This document shows positions 37,501 to 50,614 of a stretch of DNA of 64,000 nucleotides, one piece after another; positions within the stretch are counted from its first letter, which is position 1, and every line of letters begins with the position of its first letter. Origin of the DNA: Rhabdornis inornatus (Eukaryota > Chordata > Aves > Passeriformes > Rhabdornithidae); the NCBI GenBank assembly GCA_013397075.1, contig VWZS01007473.1:1185898-1249897 (forward strand), read 5' to 3'. The translations under genes were made by a program, and so were the position numbers. The notes under the pieces are model-generated. The model searched no databases. It was given only the letters and a program-made list of their open reading frames with translations, and had not been told where the DNA came from.

Positions 37501-38480
37501 TGCATGGCAAAATGACATTACTTGGTTATTAGGAGGACCAAATAAAATGCAAGTGACAATTAAAATTTAAGTGTAAATTAATTACATGCCTGGCTTTTGT
37601 CAACTGCATTAAAAGTGTGCTGATGAACCAGGAATTATGTCATCTAATTGTGAAAAAAACTGAAGTTATGATCTGTGTTAAACATCAAACCTCTGTAATG
37701 CGGGTGGCTTATCTAAAAATACTATTTCTGTGGGCCTGTTCCTCCTGTGTCAGACACAAGTATCAACACAGTTTTATACAGAAGATGATAGGTAATCTCA
37801 CAGGCTGCTTTAATTTCTCATCATTGATTTTCTGTAGGGTACATGGGAAGCATCTTCAGGATTTAGATGATTCCCATTTGCAAATATTTCTAGATATCAT
37901 AGTCATATGCAATTACAGAACTAACCTTTCAGAAACAAACCCATCTTGCAGACCAGTGAAAATACATTCGTTTTCATGATATAAAGTCATGGGTAAGAGA
38001 ATAAAACATCCTAGAGGGTCCCTTGGTAGCTCTTGTCACATTTTTAGAGACTGATGCTATGAGGGTCTCATTCAAAACTCATTGATGCTGGGGCAGTTAT
38101 TCCTATGCATGTCAGCAGATTTCAGAATGAAATAAGAACTTACAATGCAAAACTTCTGAGGGATCCTTACAGATGTGGCAAGGGAACTTCCTTAAAGAGG
38201 AAGTTCTTATCTGAAGCAAATTTCTGTAGTCAGCAGATTGGGACTGGGACAAAAAGAACACACTTTTTTGAACTACTAACACTCATAAACTGCTTTTTTC
38301 CCCCCTCTGGATGGTCTTATAATTGTTGGTACAAATATATACTCCTCTCTCAATCTTCTATCTCAAATTTTATTTACATTCCTACTTTCTGCTTGTTTCA
38401 GGCAAGTTACCGTGAAGTTCCTTTGCGTATGTCACAAGCAAAGTAACAGATGCCCTTGAAGCATTTTCCATGTATATCAC
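34555..38480. other. Non-coding spacer
   Basis: About 34870-35170 is GC-rich, CpG-poor and carries ORFs of up to 120 codons on the minus strand with no recognisable domain. About 36940-37050 is a very AT-rich tract of TATTA-type low complexity. No gene is supported. Confidence 0.55.
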
Positions 38481-38552
38481 AAAGAAAGAAAGAGAGAAAA
38501 GAGAGATGAAGGAGAGAAAAAGGGAGAGAGAATGGAAAGGAGAGAGAAAGGA
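38481..38552. repeat. Polypurine GA-rich tract
   Basis: About 72 bases of almost pure A and G on the plus strand, interrupted only by single T residues at 38507 and 38533. Polypurine tracts of this length can form triplex (H-DNA) structures. An ORF starting upstream reads through it as Arg/Lys/Glu low complexity and is not a gene. Confidence 0.9.
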
Positions 38553-41500
38553 CATATATCAAGGGCACAAGCATCTCCCTAGAAAAGCAGTAGCTGGAAA
38601 AAGGAATGTGGCCACAGGATTTTTAAGGATTTCTTATGTTTCAGTAGTAGCAGCACCAAAATTTATATCCTTCCATACCAAGCTGTTGAAAGATAGGCAG
38701 GAATGTGATACACCGCTGTATGGTAAGACAGATCCCAGATCCATGGCATGGATTAGCTTAAAGCCATTGCTGAGGCCAGACTCTCAGGCATTTCAGTTTA
38801 TTCTATGCTCAGAACAACCTTTATGCACAGGAAGGTTGGATGATGATGAGGGAAGGCAAATGTAGTAACCCAGAGTCCTTCAAACCTTACCAGCTACCCT
38901 TTGTCTCTAAGTGCTTGAGATGGTGGTGTCAGTGAGCATAAGCAGTTAGTGGGGCTGATAAATTTTTAAGACAGAAACTGCCACAAATTATGTTTCTGCA
39001 CATTCTACTAGAACAAATCCAACCTTAATCTGCATCTATTCTACCTCAAGACCCAAGCAAGTCCCTGGGAAACCATGTCAAACAGGAAGAGAAACAATAA
39101 GAAATACTGGCAGCTGCAAAGAAATTTGAACCTTCGATATATTTTTCTAGAAGAAAATGTAAGGCTTAGATGCTAGAGATCATAGATTTCTCCATACTCT
39201 AACATGCTTGCACTGCCCAAAAGGAAGTGACTAGAGAAGATCGAGCAGAGGGTACATACTCTGAATACCTGTCAGACAGCCATCCCTGTCATGATGACCT
39301 GCAATTTCAAGACTGAACATGAAAAACAAAGTTGCCTTCTCTTAATTTCATTAGGCACCCCTAATTCTGAAGGAAAAAAAAAAAGAATACAGTAAAGCAT
39401 CTGTGAACTACGCACACAAAGGCTCCTTAAATGGAACATATACTTAGATCACAGTTCTTTTTTACTTTTGATGTGCCATGATACAGTATTCTCAGGTGCA
39501 GAATCAGTTTATGTGGTTTCATTTGACAAGTTACAAAACCTTTTATACATTGCCATAAGTGTAAAGAAGTCCTGGTAATTGGGATTGTTTACCAAACTCT
39601 TGGGCCAAGTCAACATCTCTATCCAGCTAATTACTTAGGTTTTATTTCAATTAAGAGAATATGTTAAAAAACGTGATCAAGCTTCTAGTCATTAATGAGA
39701 AGAAACAGGAAGAGTGCAAAAATCTGGAAAAGAAACCTACAAGCCCACAACCTTCAGGATTTCATGACTAGGAAAAAAAATGAGCACACATATTTAATTA
39801 AGATGTCAAAAATTTGAAAATTAAATTCTTGATTACATCACAGGAGTGAGATGAGAGATTTACCAAGGTTTAAATCTGCATTTTGACAGAAATTGCTCAT
39901 ACTGCAAATACTTTAAGTCTAAATGCTATGTTAATCCCTGTATCAGTGCTTCATCTTGGAATAATTAGAGGTGTGAACTTTAAAGACCAGGCTTTCCTAT
40001 GCTTACTTTAAGAAATAACATCTTCTTTGATAAACCCAAAATCTGGCCCAGATCTCTGTATCATCCTCAGAGATAAATTCTACCCCACATCCCTCACTAA
40101 CAAAGCCACCACACTGATAAACTGAAAACTGCTCAGCAGAGCTGGTTAGGTAAAACCTTTCAAATATTCAACCCTTGACACATACAGAGCTTGTTTTAGG
40201 AGAGGCTTACACAAATTCTGTATTCATTAATAGGATGTAATTGTTCTAGCAAGTAGCAGAAGTAACAGGTTAACTTGATCATGTCCCCATCCTCATAGAT
40301 TATTTTTTCAAAAATGATAGAAATATCTGTAGACTAAAGAGCTCAGTAAGCAGAATTACCGCCAAGCCTCATCACACATAAGGAAAAGTTTCTGAAAGTC
40401 ATTTTGAGCAAGTGTCTGAACTTACATTAGTGAAAAAACAGAGCTTGAACCACAGCTAATGTTCACTCATCTTCCAAACACAGAGCCTGTAAGGAGATCT
40501 GAGCCCCAGTTTCACACCTCAAGCTCTGTGCATGCAGAGCCAGGGCAGAGCTGGGCACTGCCTGGGTCACCAGTGGTGCTCACAGTAATCAGCACCAGTG
40601 CAGAACAGTGCACTGGCAGACCACTTTCTGTAAGCATTTCAGCTAAAAGTCTATCTCATGCACGTGAAAATAATTATATAAACCCTGGTTATTAGTGCCA
40701 CATTATTCAAGAATAGCTTGGATGTGTGGGCCAAGTCTCCAGCTGAAATAAATCCTCATGGCTTTGCTGTGGGTAATGCATAGACATTAGCATAAATTAG
40801 CTGAGGGTCTGTCATATCTGACTCCTTGTATGTAGCAGCCTTAGCTCCACGACTATTTTGATGTTTGTCTTCTGAGGGTATTAACCCTAAAATCATCTGT
40901 TCTGACCACATGCTGGAGAATACTTGATACTGAACCTAAGGTGACATAGAAGGTGAGTAGTGGAGGTGACATCACTGGAAGAGGCCAACACTTACATGAG
41001 CAGTAGGAAACTGTTCTTAAAGCAGGTCCCTCAGCAGGCTCCACCAGTATCCTGATGGTTACACTCTGTCTTGCCAGCAGATGATGTCACAGGCTCTTTC
41101 ACACACAGAAATAAAAGCCACATTTCTTTATTTCAAAAATGTCACCAGCAACATATTATGTAAAATGTTAGTACCCTCTGGAATTTTATGCATAGATACA
41201 AACTTCTCAAATCCCCAGTGTGCTTTAGGAGGTGACCAGTCCATGTGCAGGATCACGTCACAGAGTTGTGTGAGCCAGATCCCTTTTGGATGAATTTAAA
41301 CCAGAAGAGTCCTCACAGCATCACCTTTAATGCTCTCCAGCCCATGGGCACTCAGTCCACAGGACAAGCAGGAACCCACAGACATATACAGCATGGACTT
41401 GGTGACCAGAGCTCCAACTGCTTTGCTCTATAAATTCACAACCTGATTCACATTACCTGCAAACATATGCAAAACCCCAGAAAAAGTAAAGCCAAGTTAT

Positions 41501-44500
41501 AGTTTGACCCAATCTGAGACACCTTTTGCAAATAAATGCATGAAAAGAACAGTGTGTAAACTGGTTTTTGTACACATGAGAATTGTGCCTTTCCTACAAA
41601 TAAACTGATGTTAGTATTTGAAGCCTATTGTGTATAATTAAAAATGTCTAATTCACCCAAGACAAGATTGTCTCAGTGAAAGCCTGTCACCTTCTATATG
41701 GGAAAGACATGCATTATGTATTTTTTGCACTGACTTATCTTTGTTATGCATAAGGCATATTTTGGCAATATATAGGAAACATGCATTCACTTTCTGTGAT
41801 TTAGAGTTGCTACAATTAACGGAAGTTAATTTTTGACAGCGATTTCCCAAAAAAGCAACAAGGAGAATTTCAGAATAAGCATCTTTGATACAACAAAAAC
41901 AAAGGTGTTTCTTATGCCCATCTGTTAAGAGAATCTATCACAATTCCTTGCTAAAATGTGAAGGTGAAGAATTTGCATTTTTAGAATTCAACTCTGAAAG
42001 AGCAAGTAGCTTGTTAAAAATTACAGTAATTAAACATGAATTTATAAACAGCTTCTAGTTCAAAATTGGTACTGAAGGAGATGGAAAGAGTTCATTGGAT
42101 ATATAAGCACTTTCATGTTATTATTCACAGCAGTGAATAAAATGTGAAAAGGGGATCTGTATGGGAATGGACACAATGTATACATGATACAGCACTGGTC
42201 TGAGAATCTGGTTTCATGGTGCATTTTTAGCCAGGCCTTCCATTTAATGGAGCAGGCACTCCTCCAGTGCACCAAGTTGCAGGTTATTATTCAAGTTAGA
42301 CGGTTATGAAGGCCCAAAATGATATGAGATAAGATAATCAAGTCTTTTTCCTTAAGGCACATAAAGGTCACAAAATAACATTTAATTACCCACTCTTGTA
42401 ACATTTATAGAGGAGCAAATCAGAATTACTCCAGAGTGAATATCTAGGAATCAACAATGTATCAAAACATAAATGGCAATTATTTTGTGTATCTGAACAA
42501 AAAACAAAATAACTTTCTGCTAGATGAAATCAATTCCCCTTCCACATACTCCAACTGGCCTTGGTATTTTGCAAAAACACGGCTGCAACCAGTTCGCTGC
42601 ATTTTAACATGATTAAAACAATACCCAAACACAAAACAAAAACAAACATAGCTAAACAAAAAACCAAAACCCATCCAGTTTTCACTAACTAATCAACTTT
42701 TCCCTACTTTTTACTGATTTTTATGTGAGGTTTAAGTTAAATTGGGGCTGAGCATTCATTTCAATTTTATGCTTTGTGAAGTGAGAAGAACCATATCTGA
42801 GACTGAACCAGTGGTGTCCATTCCTCTACCTACCCCAGAAAAGTGTTCAGTAATATCATCTGAGGCATGGTACTTCCACCCTTCTGTGCTGGAAATCAGT
42901 CTGTATAGTTGCTGCATGCAATAAAACCCTTTTAAAGTTGGGTGAGCTGAGGAACACGTCTCTGTCATCGGCACTGCCATAAGTGAGGAACAAAGCAGAT
43001 CCCATCACATAACACCCTCAATGGGAATGGACCCACAGAGCTCAGCAGGTCACAGATCACCCTCCTGTCAGGGCTCTCCTGGTGCTGCAATGGAGATTGA
43101 GCTGTGCCACCTCTTCACTAATGCTAATGAAGGTGTCACAGCCTCAACCCCACCCCTATCTATACACCCTGAGGTACGTGAGACACACTTATGACTACTT
43201 AGTTATTTTCCAGTCTTTTAAAGCTTCTCTTCTTTTCCTTCTACCTCCACCTGCCAGTTCCTAAGTCCTCTGTGTCCTTGTGACTTGCAATATTAATAAT
43301 GGTAAAATACATGAGTAACATTTGGTACCAGTATGTTTCATTTCTAAACACATGATGCTTCAAAGGCTCGCCAAGAGATACAAAATCCAACAATTTAGAG
43401 TCAATAGCTATTCACAGTGGTTTGCAGTTCTACTGCTAGAAGAAATACTAAGAATTGAGAAGGTATCTGCAATGTGAACATCAGGCAGAAGGAAATGGCT
43501 GTGATGAAACAGTTTCAAGTGAGGCTATTGGTTCTCGTTCAGCTGACATCAAAGCACTGAGGTCACCCAAAAGAAAACTGAACCAAAAAGCCTTATCTGA
43601 TTCCAGAAATCAACCACTACCTTCATTCTTCTTAAATTATCACAGAACTTTATACGTTTATTTAGTGGTGAGCATTTAAAACAACAGATACTGGAAATGT
43701 CTGTTCCCCACATTACATAAGTATCTTAGAAAGCACCTGAGGAAGAAGGGAGTTATTGAATCTGTATAGCCTAAGCAACAAAACATTTGAGGAAAAAAAA
43801 ATCAACATGGGAGCTTCTTTTGGAATAGTGAGAGGGTTTTATAATTCTCTGTTCTAAAACCATCTCCCTGATGCCATTTCCCTACTAATTCTGATCACAC
43901 TTTCTAACACACAGCCCTCATCACAATGAAGAGCTGAGCATTCTTATCTACAGGCAGACCAGACTGTCTGGAAAATAGCCATAAGACAGGAGAGATCACT
44001 GAGTGATGACAGCTTAATTCACAGCTAAGGTGCTATTAAAACAGCTTCCAGTGTTTCCAAAGATGTTCCAAAAATCAACTGTCATAACCCCCACCATGAT
44101 ACCTGGTCATGACAGTAAGAAAATGACCACATAATCCCTGTACTCTTCCTTTAAACACAGAGGATTAGCAGATCATGTATTTCTGTAAATCTTCATTGTA
44201 CCAGACAGTTAGAAGTCATGATAAGAAAGAACCATGCTCGTAGTCATGACTAATAAAGCAGAGCTTGTCACTCCTTTTGGGGTCACCAGAGCTGGATTAA
44301 GCCTATCTAACTTCCTTTACAAAAACATATAGGATAGGTTTTAAAATGTAAATGACCACTTCAGATTGTGTAAAATAATTGAAGAGGTACCCAAAACGCA
44401 TTTATTATCACAATAATACTGCTATTCAAGTGTTGCTGCAATGGAAGCAAGATCCATCTCTTATAAAAACACAGGGAGCAGCCTGGATTACAGGACCAAG

Positions 44501-47500
44501 CAGTGAAAGTAGCTGACTAAATGGACTATACACCTCCTGAAAGAAAATACACTTGGCTTTTGCATAATTTGTTGTTCCATCATATGGTTCTGCCTGAGGG
44601 GTAGGAAGTTCAACCACAGATGAATAATATAGAAATCTCTAAGCTCATGTCTGGACATTCCTGATGCAATGAGCATCTGTCTGTAAAAGTTCTGGGGTAC
44701 CAAGCCAAAGTGCACCTGGGGGCAGAGCTCCATTTAATTATCTTCAGTTCACAGGCTCCTCCAAGTGCTTTGAGAACACCTACAGGCTACACGAAGGGAA
44801 CTTCTACCCATAAACCAGGAACATTTTCTATGAATTAAGAAAATATACTCAGATGTCAGTACAAGCCTCTGGAAGACAGAACCCCAAGCAAACGAATCCC
44901 AGCTCCCCAGGACTTGGGTTGATTCTTGGCAAGGCAGAGTCAAACAGAGCCCATGTCATCAGAAACATTTGCACAAGCCCCAGTGATGGCATCTGCTGCT
45001 GAAAGCTGAGAGCTCAGAGCAGCCCTGCCACTTTCCTCCTGCCTTGCCCTGCAAGCCCAGCCAAGGAAAGGATTGCTCCTCAGACCTGTGGGTTAAACTG
45101 AGGAACTCTCCCCAGAACTGTTGAATGAGGAGCTGGACACCTCTGTTAGCTCCCTGGAGCACCAAGAGCTGTGGTTTAATCTGCTAACGTACTCCAGGCA
45201 AGGTCATTTTTTAATCCTGAGAACAAGAAATCACGCAATTGATTGGAAAAACCTTTCTAGAACTGCATCCATTCAAAAAGAATTTTCCAACACTTAGCCA
45301 TAGTTAAAAGAATAGTAGCTATAACTGATTTGGAGAGATTAAAAGGATAAATCACCGAGGATGTTGGGGAAGATAAAGTCAGTAAAGTGAATAAATGTTC
45401 TGGGTGTGGAAGGAGACAGGCTGGTTTTATCAGCCAACAGCATGGACTCTCAGACCTAAGGCTATTATGACTAACGTTGCTCTGTCCTTTAAAAACCCTC
45501 TAATGTATTCAGTGAAATGAAAGAGGAAGAATGTGCCTCAAGTGAGGGAATGTCATGACAGCTCTGGTCTGAGAGCCCTGGAAATGCTGCAACCAAATCT
45601 TTCAATTTGGCAGCATGCAAGTCAGGAGGCAGAGTGACTGTAAATGGTCTGGAGAAAGACTCTTGACACTGTACTGCTTTTTAAAATTACTCTAGTCTGA
45701 ATACTCGGTTGTTCAGGTTCAGAATTACTAATTTTTGTCTCCAGAGATTAGTTTTGCCATTATCACCAAAATTAGCAGAAAATTTTGTAGACAGGAGTGT
45801 TGAAAGGGCTACATAGAAGAATGTAGTTGTCTGAATATTTTTTAAATTATTATTTATTTTAGGACGTGCAAGTATAAAATACTAAAACTCAAAATTTGTG
45901 TTATGTTTCAATTCTACTGACAAAAGGAAAATGCTTTCTGTCTTGAATACAGGGCAAAAATTCCAGCTCATAACCCTTTATGAAAAATAACTACATTTGT
46001 AGGAGATGGAGAGCCAAGACTTCCCTTTGGTCCTGGGGAAAATATCCTTTAAAATATGACCATTTTGAGCCTCCTCCATATATCTGGAAATTCACTAATC
46101 ACTTCTGTGTGTGAGTAGCTCAGCATGAAAAAAATACTATTACTCCCTTCCATAGCTTTAGCAAGACAGGTATCAGCATGGCATATTCATATATCCCTCT
46201 GTGGATTTATATGTAAATATGCAAACATCTTCTTGAAGGTCTCTTATTTTCTAAAGAATCCTTTTGGCAATTTGCTATTAAAGCTGCATCCGTACATATA
46301 ATATTAGGCTGCCCTTTGGTCTTCACAGAAAAAAGAGGCTGTCAAAAAGCTATCTTCCTTTTTCCAGAGGCTTACACAAAGCAGCAACACTTTCAGGGGT
46401 AACAATATTCCTTTTAAAGCGACTTCTACAGATAGTAGCTACTTTTTCCACAAGTAGCTTATACAGTGCTTAAAATGGGCTCCTTATGAAGAAAGATGGA
46501 GTGTAATAAAAATACCATTCCTAATCTGAAAATCTAAGAGACACTGGATAAGCCAGTTACATGTTTTGGGGTTTTGCTGCCAGGAAAATGCACTCCCTCT
46601 CGTCTCCTGGACCACTTAGGATGATTTGGAAGACTAGTCATTATTTCCTTTTGTTTTTTTCTCCTATTAGATCTAGTAGAGCTCCATCTTGGCATGTACA
46701 ATTCCCCCCGGGTAAGCAGAGAAAGAAGCAATTAAGTACAAAATGCTAACAAGATGTCTGAGTGAGTCAACTGTGTTTCTAAAGTATCTGTGGGTTTTTG
46801 TACACCTAAAAATCATTTCTAGGTCAGAGAAAAATAAAAGTTAGGGTAAACCTAGGAAAAAAGTGCCATATTAGGATATTTATATAAACTGTCATTCTTG
46901 TGTTTTCCCCAAACCTCATGTGCTCTAAGCTATCAATCAACAGCCTCCACAATCAGACTTTGAGTCCTGATGGAGTAGGAAGATGTCATCCAGGGAGGAA
47001 AACATGTGGAAAATCTGTTAGCCATGTGTGTCATTACTGATGTCAACATTTAAGTAAATATGCAAGAACTACCTAAGGTTCCTGCAGACCTACTGCAACA
47101 GAAATAAGTGAGAGAGCTTTGCCAGATTAAATGGTGCTATGTTTATCTCAATCTTTTCTCCAGTTACTGAGTTTTACATGTCTGCAGCACAGGTGTGTTT
47201 TCTAGGAGCAATTTGAAAACTGCTGTGGCAAGGAATTCCAGAGCAATTTGTTACATTAATGGAAGTCTTCAGCTTTAATTATTTCCAAAAAAACCTGAAA
47301 ATAAGCATGTATTCTAAGTATTTTCTGAGTGTGAGCCATTGTATAATTAATTTCAAGTGGCAAAAGCAGCATTCGGAGTCTTGAGATTCCCGATGCAATT
47401 GCAGAAAATAAGAGTTACAAAATGCAGATGACATCAGCAGTGATGTGGTGTTCAGATCACAGGGGGATTACAGCAGTTTTACAAGGAGGAAGAGGGATCA

Positions 47501-50432
47501 GCCACTTTTCAAAATATTACACAAATACTGATGAAGGCATATTCTAGTAAGAATTAGGATTAAATTTTCAAAGACTCCACTCATTCATAGCCACATACAA
47601 GACAGCAATGAATGCTGTAGGATACACATTAAAAATGAGGGATTAGAAACAGAGAAAATTTGGATTAAACAAGAACGATGTCCAAAGCTCAGAAGCAAGG
47701 CGCCCTACACAAAAGCTTATTGCAGGCAGCACACATCTGTTATGGAAACCCAAATGCACTGTCACTAAGTTTTTAAAAATCAAACACAGAGTCCTGAGCA
47801 ACCTCAAATTTTAAGCCACTAAATCTCAGTAATAGTTTTTAAGGAGAGTTCAAAAGCAAAACAGAGAAGTCAAAGTCCAAAGGTATCACAATGGCAGATC
47901 AAAGTGTGAAAAGGGATTAATGGCATCTTCAGCAAATGAAGTTTAAAATTCTAGTGTATTAGGGAAGGTCTTTTTTGAAATGGTAATAGGCTATACCTGA
48001 GCTGAAAAGACAATTAAGATAGTGTTAATTTTTTTTATGGTATCTGGCAGTAATATTTTTATCCTGTTAATTATACAGGAGACAGCAAATGTACATAATA
48101 TGATAGCTCCATGCTGAGATGACATGCCTGCTGCCTAGTTAAGTGGCTACATTTATCCTATAATTAGCTTGCAGGAATGTGATTTGCATTGCATACCTAA
48201 GAGTATATATAATGTCAACTATGCCACAAAAGCCTAAAATGGAAACTGACACTCTTAGCTTTGACCTCTGGATAAAACAAGGTGATGCCTCTCATGACCT
48301 CCTGCTCTTTGTATTCAACCACACACAAGAAATGCATTGAAGTAATGCTAAATGTATGACAAATTCAAAATGTACAGGAATTTAAAGTCAGGGCAGAAAA
48401 TCAGTGCTGATGCTTCAGCCTGAACTCATCCCTTTCCAGGGAATGAGGATAATGATGGTTAAAAGGCAGCATCTGTGGTTTATTGGTATTAACTTTGAGA
48501 ATTTTCTCCCTTGCAGGTAGAATTACAGGAGCATTTCCTGGATATATATTTAACTGACATGAGAAGTACATAGCTTTTCTAAGCAACTAAATATGTAAAA
48601 GCTTGTTATTAAAACTATGTTAGTGCCTCCTGTATTTTCTGAAAATTCTGTATGGGGTTAGAGTGCACAGGACTTCATTGCTACAAATACTGCACATCTG
48701 GGTAAGCAAACACCTGGAATGACATCTTAAGTGTGTGGTTGAAGATACCTTTGTCAGTATTTGCTGTCATTCAGGGACAGACTCCAATATTCTCATTGCA
48801 AGCATGCTATCAACCTACCCCATGTTATTCCACTGATTTCAAGCTGTTTGTCCTTTTGTCACAGCTCTTTGCTCCTGATCTCAGAACATACAGCACCACA
48901 TTGTTCTGAGAAGAAAAGGGAAACAAGCAGCCACAAACAACTCTGAAGCTTCACTGGGTGGCTTAAAGTCTTATCCAGGCTTGGTACACCATGAATTCTA
49001 GTTTGCTTTGTAGTCCTGCAGTATCATTAGAGGCTTTAGGCTCTTGGGAGCCTGTCCACAGCTGTCCTTATCCCTTCCCACTGCTGGGAGAAGATGGGGC
49101 AGCAATAATACAGCTTGGTAACCTCACCAGCCAGACTCCAGCCTCACACGAGCCATGGAGGGAGAGAAACTGGGGGATTCTGCCCTTGAAGCATGGCCAG
49201 GAAAGGTCACCAAATCAGAAACAGCAAAGCCAGGTGACAGACACATCTCAGAGGAGCACACAGAGGAAAGAGGGAGGGACACAGGGCAGGCTCAGGGATT
49301 GTGGGACTGGCTGAGGAAGAGCTCTGGATGAAAACAAAAAGCCAGGGAGGGTGAGAAACACAGTGACAAGCAAAATGCAGAAGGGACCTGAGAGAGCTCC
49401 AGCCCAACCACTCTTCAGACAGAATTCTTTCTGTGCAGTGCCACAAACTCCTCCCACTTGGGACCCTAGGCCTCTAAAACAACGCTGGAAGGCTGCTACT
49501 GATAACAATGACTATGTAAAATTAACACATGCAAGAAGATATTTACTTGTATTTATTTACTTGTTATTTATCTGTACAAATAGTTGTGATTCCAGCAAAT
49601 CCTTTCCCTGAATTTTTCTTTACTTCACTACAAAAACAGTGGTAGTCCCTATGTCTTAACACAAGGATTTAGGTGCTTTTTGATTTTTTTTTTTTTTTGC
49701 ATTCTCATTTGCCTGAAACTAAGTCAGTTATGATTTCTCACACCAAAACTTCAGCCTTTTCAGCAGTTGCAAGCTGTGCTCACTTACATTTCAACCAGGT
49801 TGCCTCACAGGTTTTGATGCCATATGAAAATCTACAAAGTGCTCTCTATTACACATCTCATCTTTCACTAACGTTTGCATTCTTGCTTGCTCAAATACTC
49901 CAGCACTATGTGTCTTTAACAGTTTGGCAGCTTCTAAGTAGTCTTCTATTTAACTGGATCTCGTGACTCTTTGTTTCATGAAACTGCTTAGCTTGGTGCA
50001 GTAGGTCTTCTCCAGTCAAGTGTAATGTAGCTCCCAGGACTTGGTCTGATACAAAATTCAGGGAAGTTCTTGCTCTCCTCCTCAAAGTTTTGCCTTTTGA
50101 AATAAACCTATTATTCTGTCTCCTTCTTTTTGTCCATGATGAAATGATACTCTAAACTTCTCTGATTAAAGTACATGGCATGCTCTCAAGTATGCATTAC
50201 TACATCTGTTTGCCTTATTGAACAGCTGAAAAGCATTCAAATTATTATTCACTTTTTTATTACCATTCAGTACATTTCTGTGTATGTTCTGGCCAGTATT
50301 TTTGTTAATAATGATGTTGATTGCTACAACACCACCTGGTGCTGCTGGCAACGGTGCTCTTAGGACAAATCTGGAGATAGCTGGGGTTTAATTTAAAAGC
50401 CCAGTTCCTGGAAGCATGTGATTAGATAAGAG
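38553..50432. other. AT-rich non-coding spacer
   Basis: No gene, RNA or interspersed repeat was identified. An A/C-rich, G-poor low-complexity tract lies at about 42613-42675. About 49000-49480 is GC-rich with overlapping ORFs lacking recognisable domains. A poly(T) run is at 49684-49698. About 48040-48230 includes an ATTTGCAT octamer (48182-48189) next to GGAATG (48174-48179), which might be a POU/TEAD-type site in conserved non-coding DNA. Confidence 0.5.
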
Positions 50433-50504
50433 TTTTTTGGTTTGGTTTGGTTTTGAGCGAGTGGGAGGTGTTTGTTCGGTTAAAAAAAAAAAAAATAAAA
50501 AAAA
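50433..50504. repeat. (TTTGG)n-like tract followed by poly(A)
   Basis: A short TTTGG-type run at about 50433-50455 is followed by 14 A residues at 50482-50495 and, after one T, eight more at 50497-50504. Confidence 0.75.
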
Positions 50505-50570
50505 TCCTAATCTTCTGAGCAAAACCCTAAATGTGACCACAGCATGAAATCTCAGTGTTTTCCTATTTTT

Positions 50571-50614
50571 CATTTCAAACTTGATTATTTTTCCATTTCA
50601 AACTTGATTATTTC
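50571..50614. repeat. 23-bp tandem duplication, two copies
   Basis: The unit beginning CATTTCAAACTTGATTATTT occurs at 50571-50593 and again from 50594. The second copy has lost two T residues near its end. This is a simple local duplication. Confidence 0.9.

Noticed and set aside
37617..37670. TGATGA...CTGA arrangement like a C/D snoRNA
   Set aside because: No terminal stem and no C'/D' pair. Motifs this short are frequent by chance.
40866..40946. Acceptor and GTGAGT donor pair on the plus strand
   Set aside because: All three frames contain stops. It could only be a non-coding exon and there is no further support.
5677..48189. Several octamer (ATTTGCAT/ATGCAAAT) sites, at about 5677, 16460, 24487, 25048 and 48182
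   Set aside because: The number is about what AT-rich sequence of this length gives by chance. Only the one next to a TEAD-like word is mentioned elsewhere.
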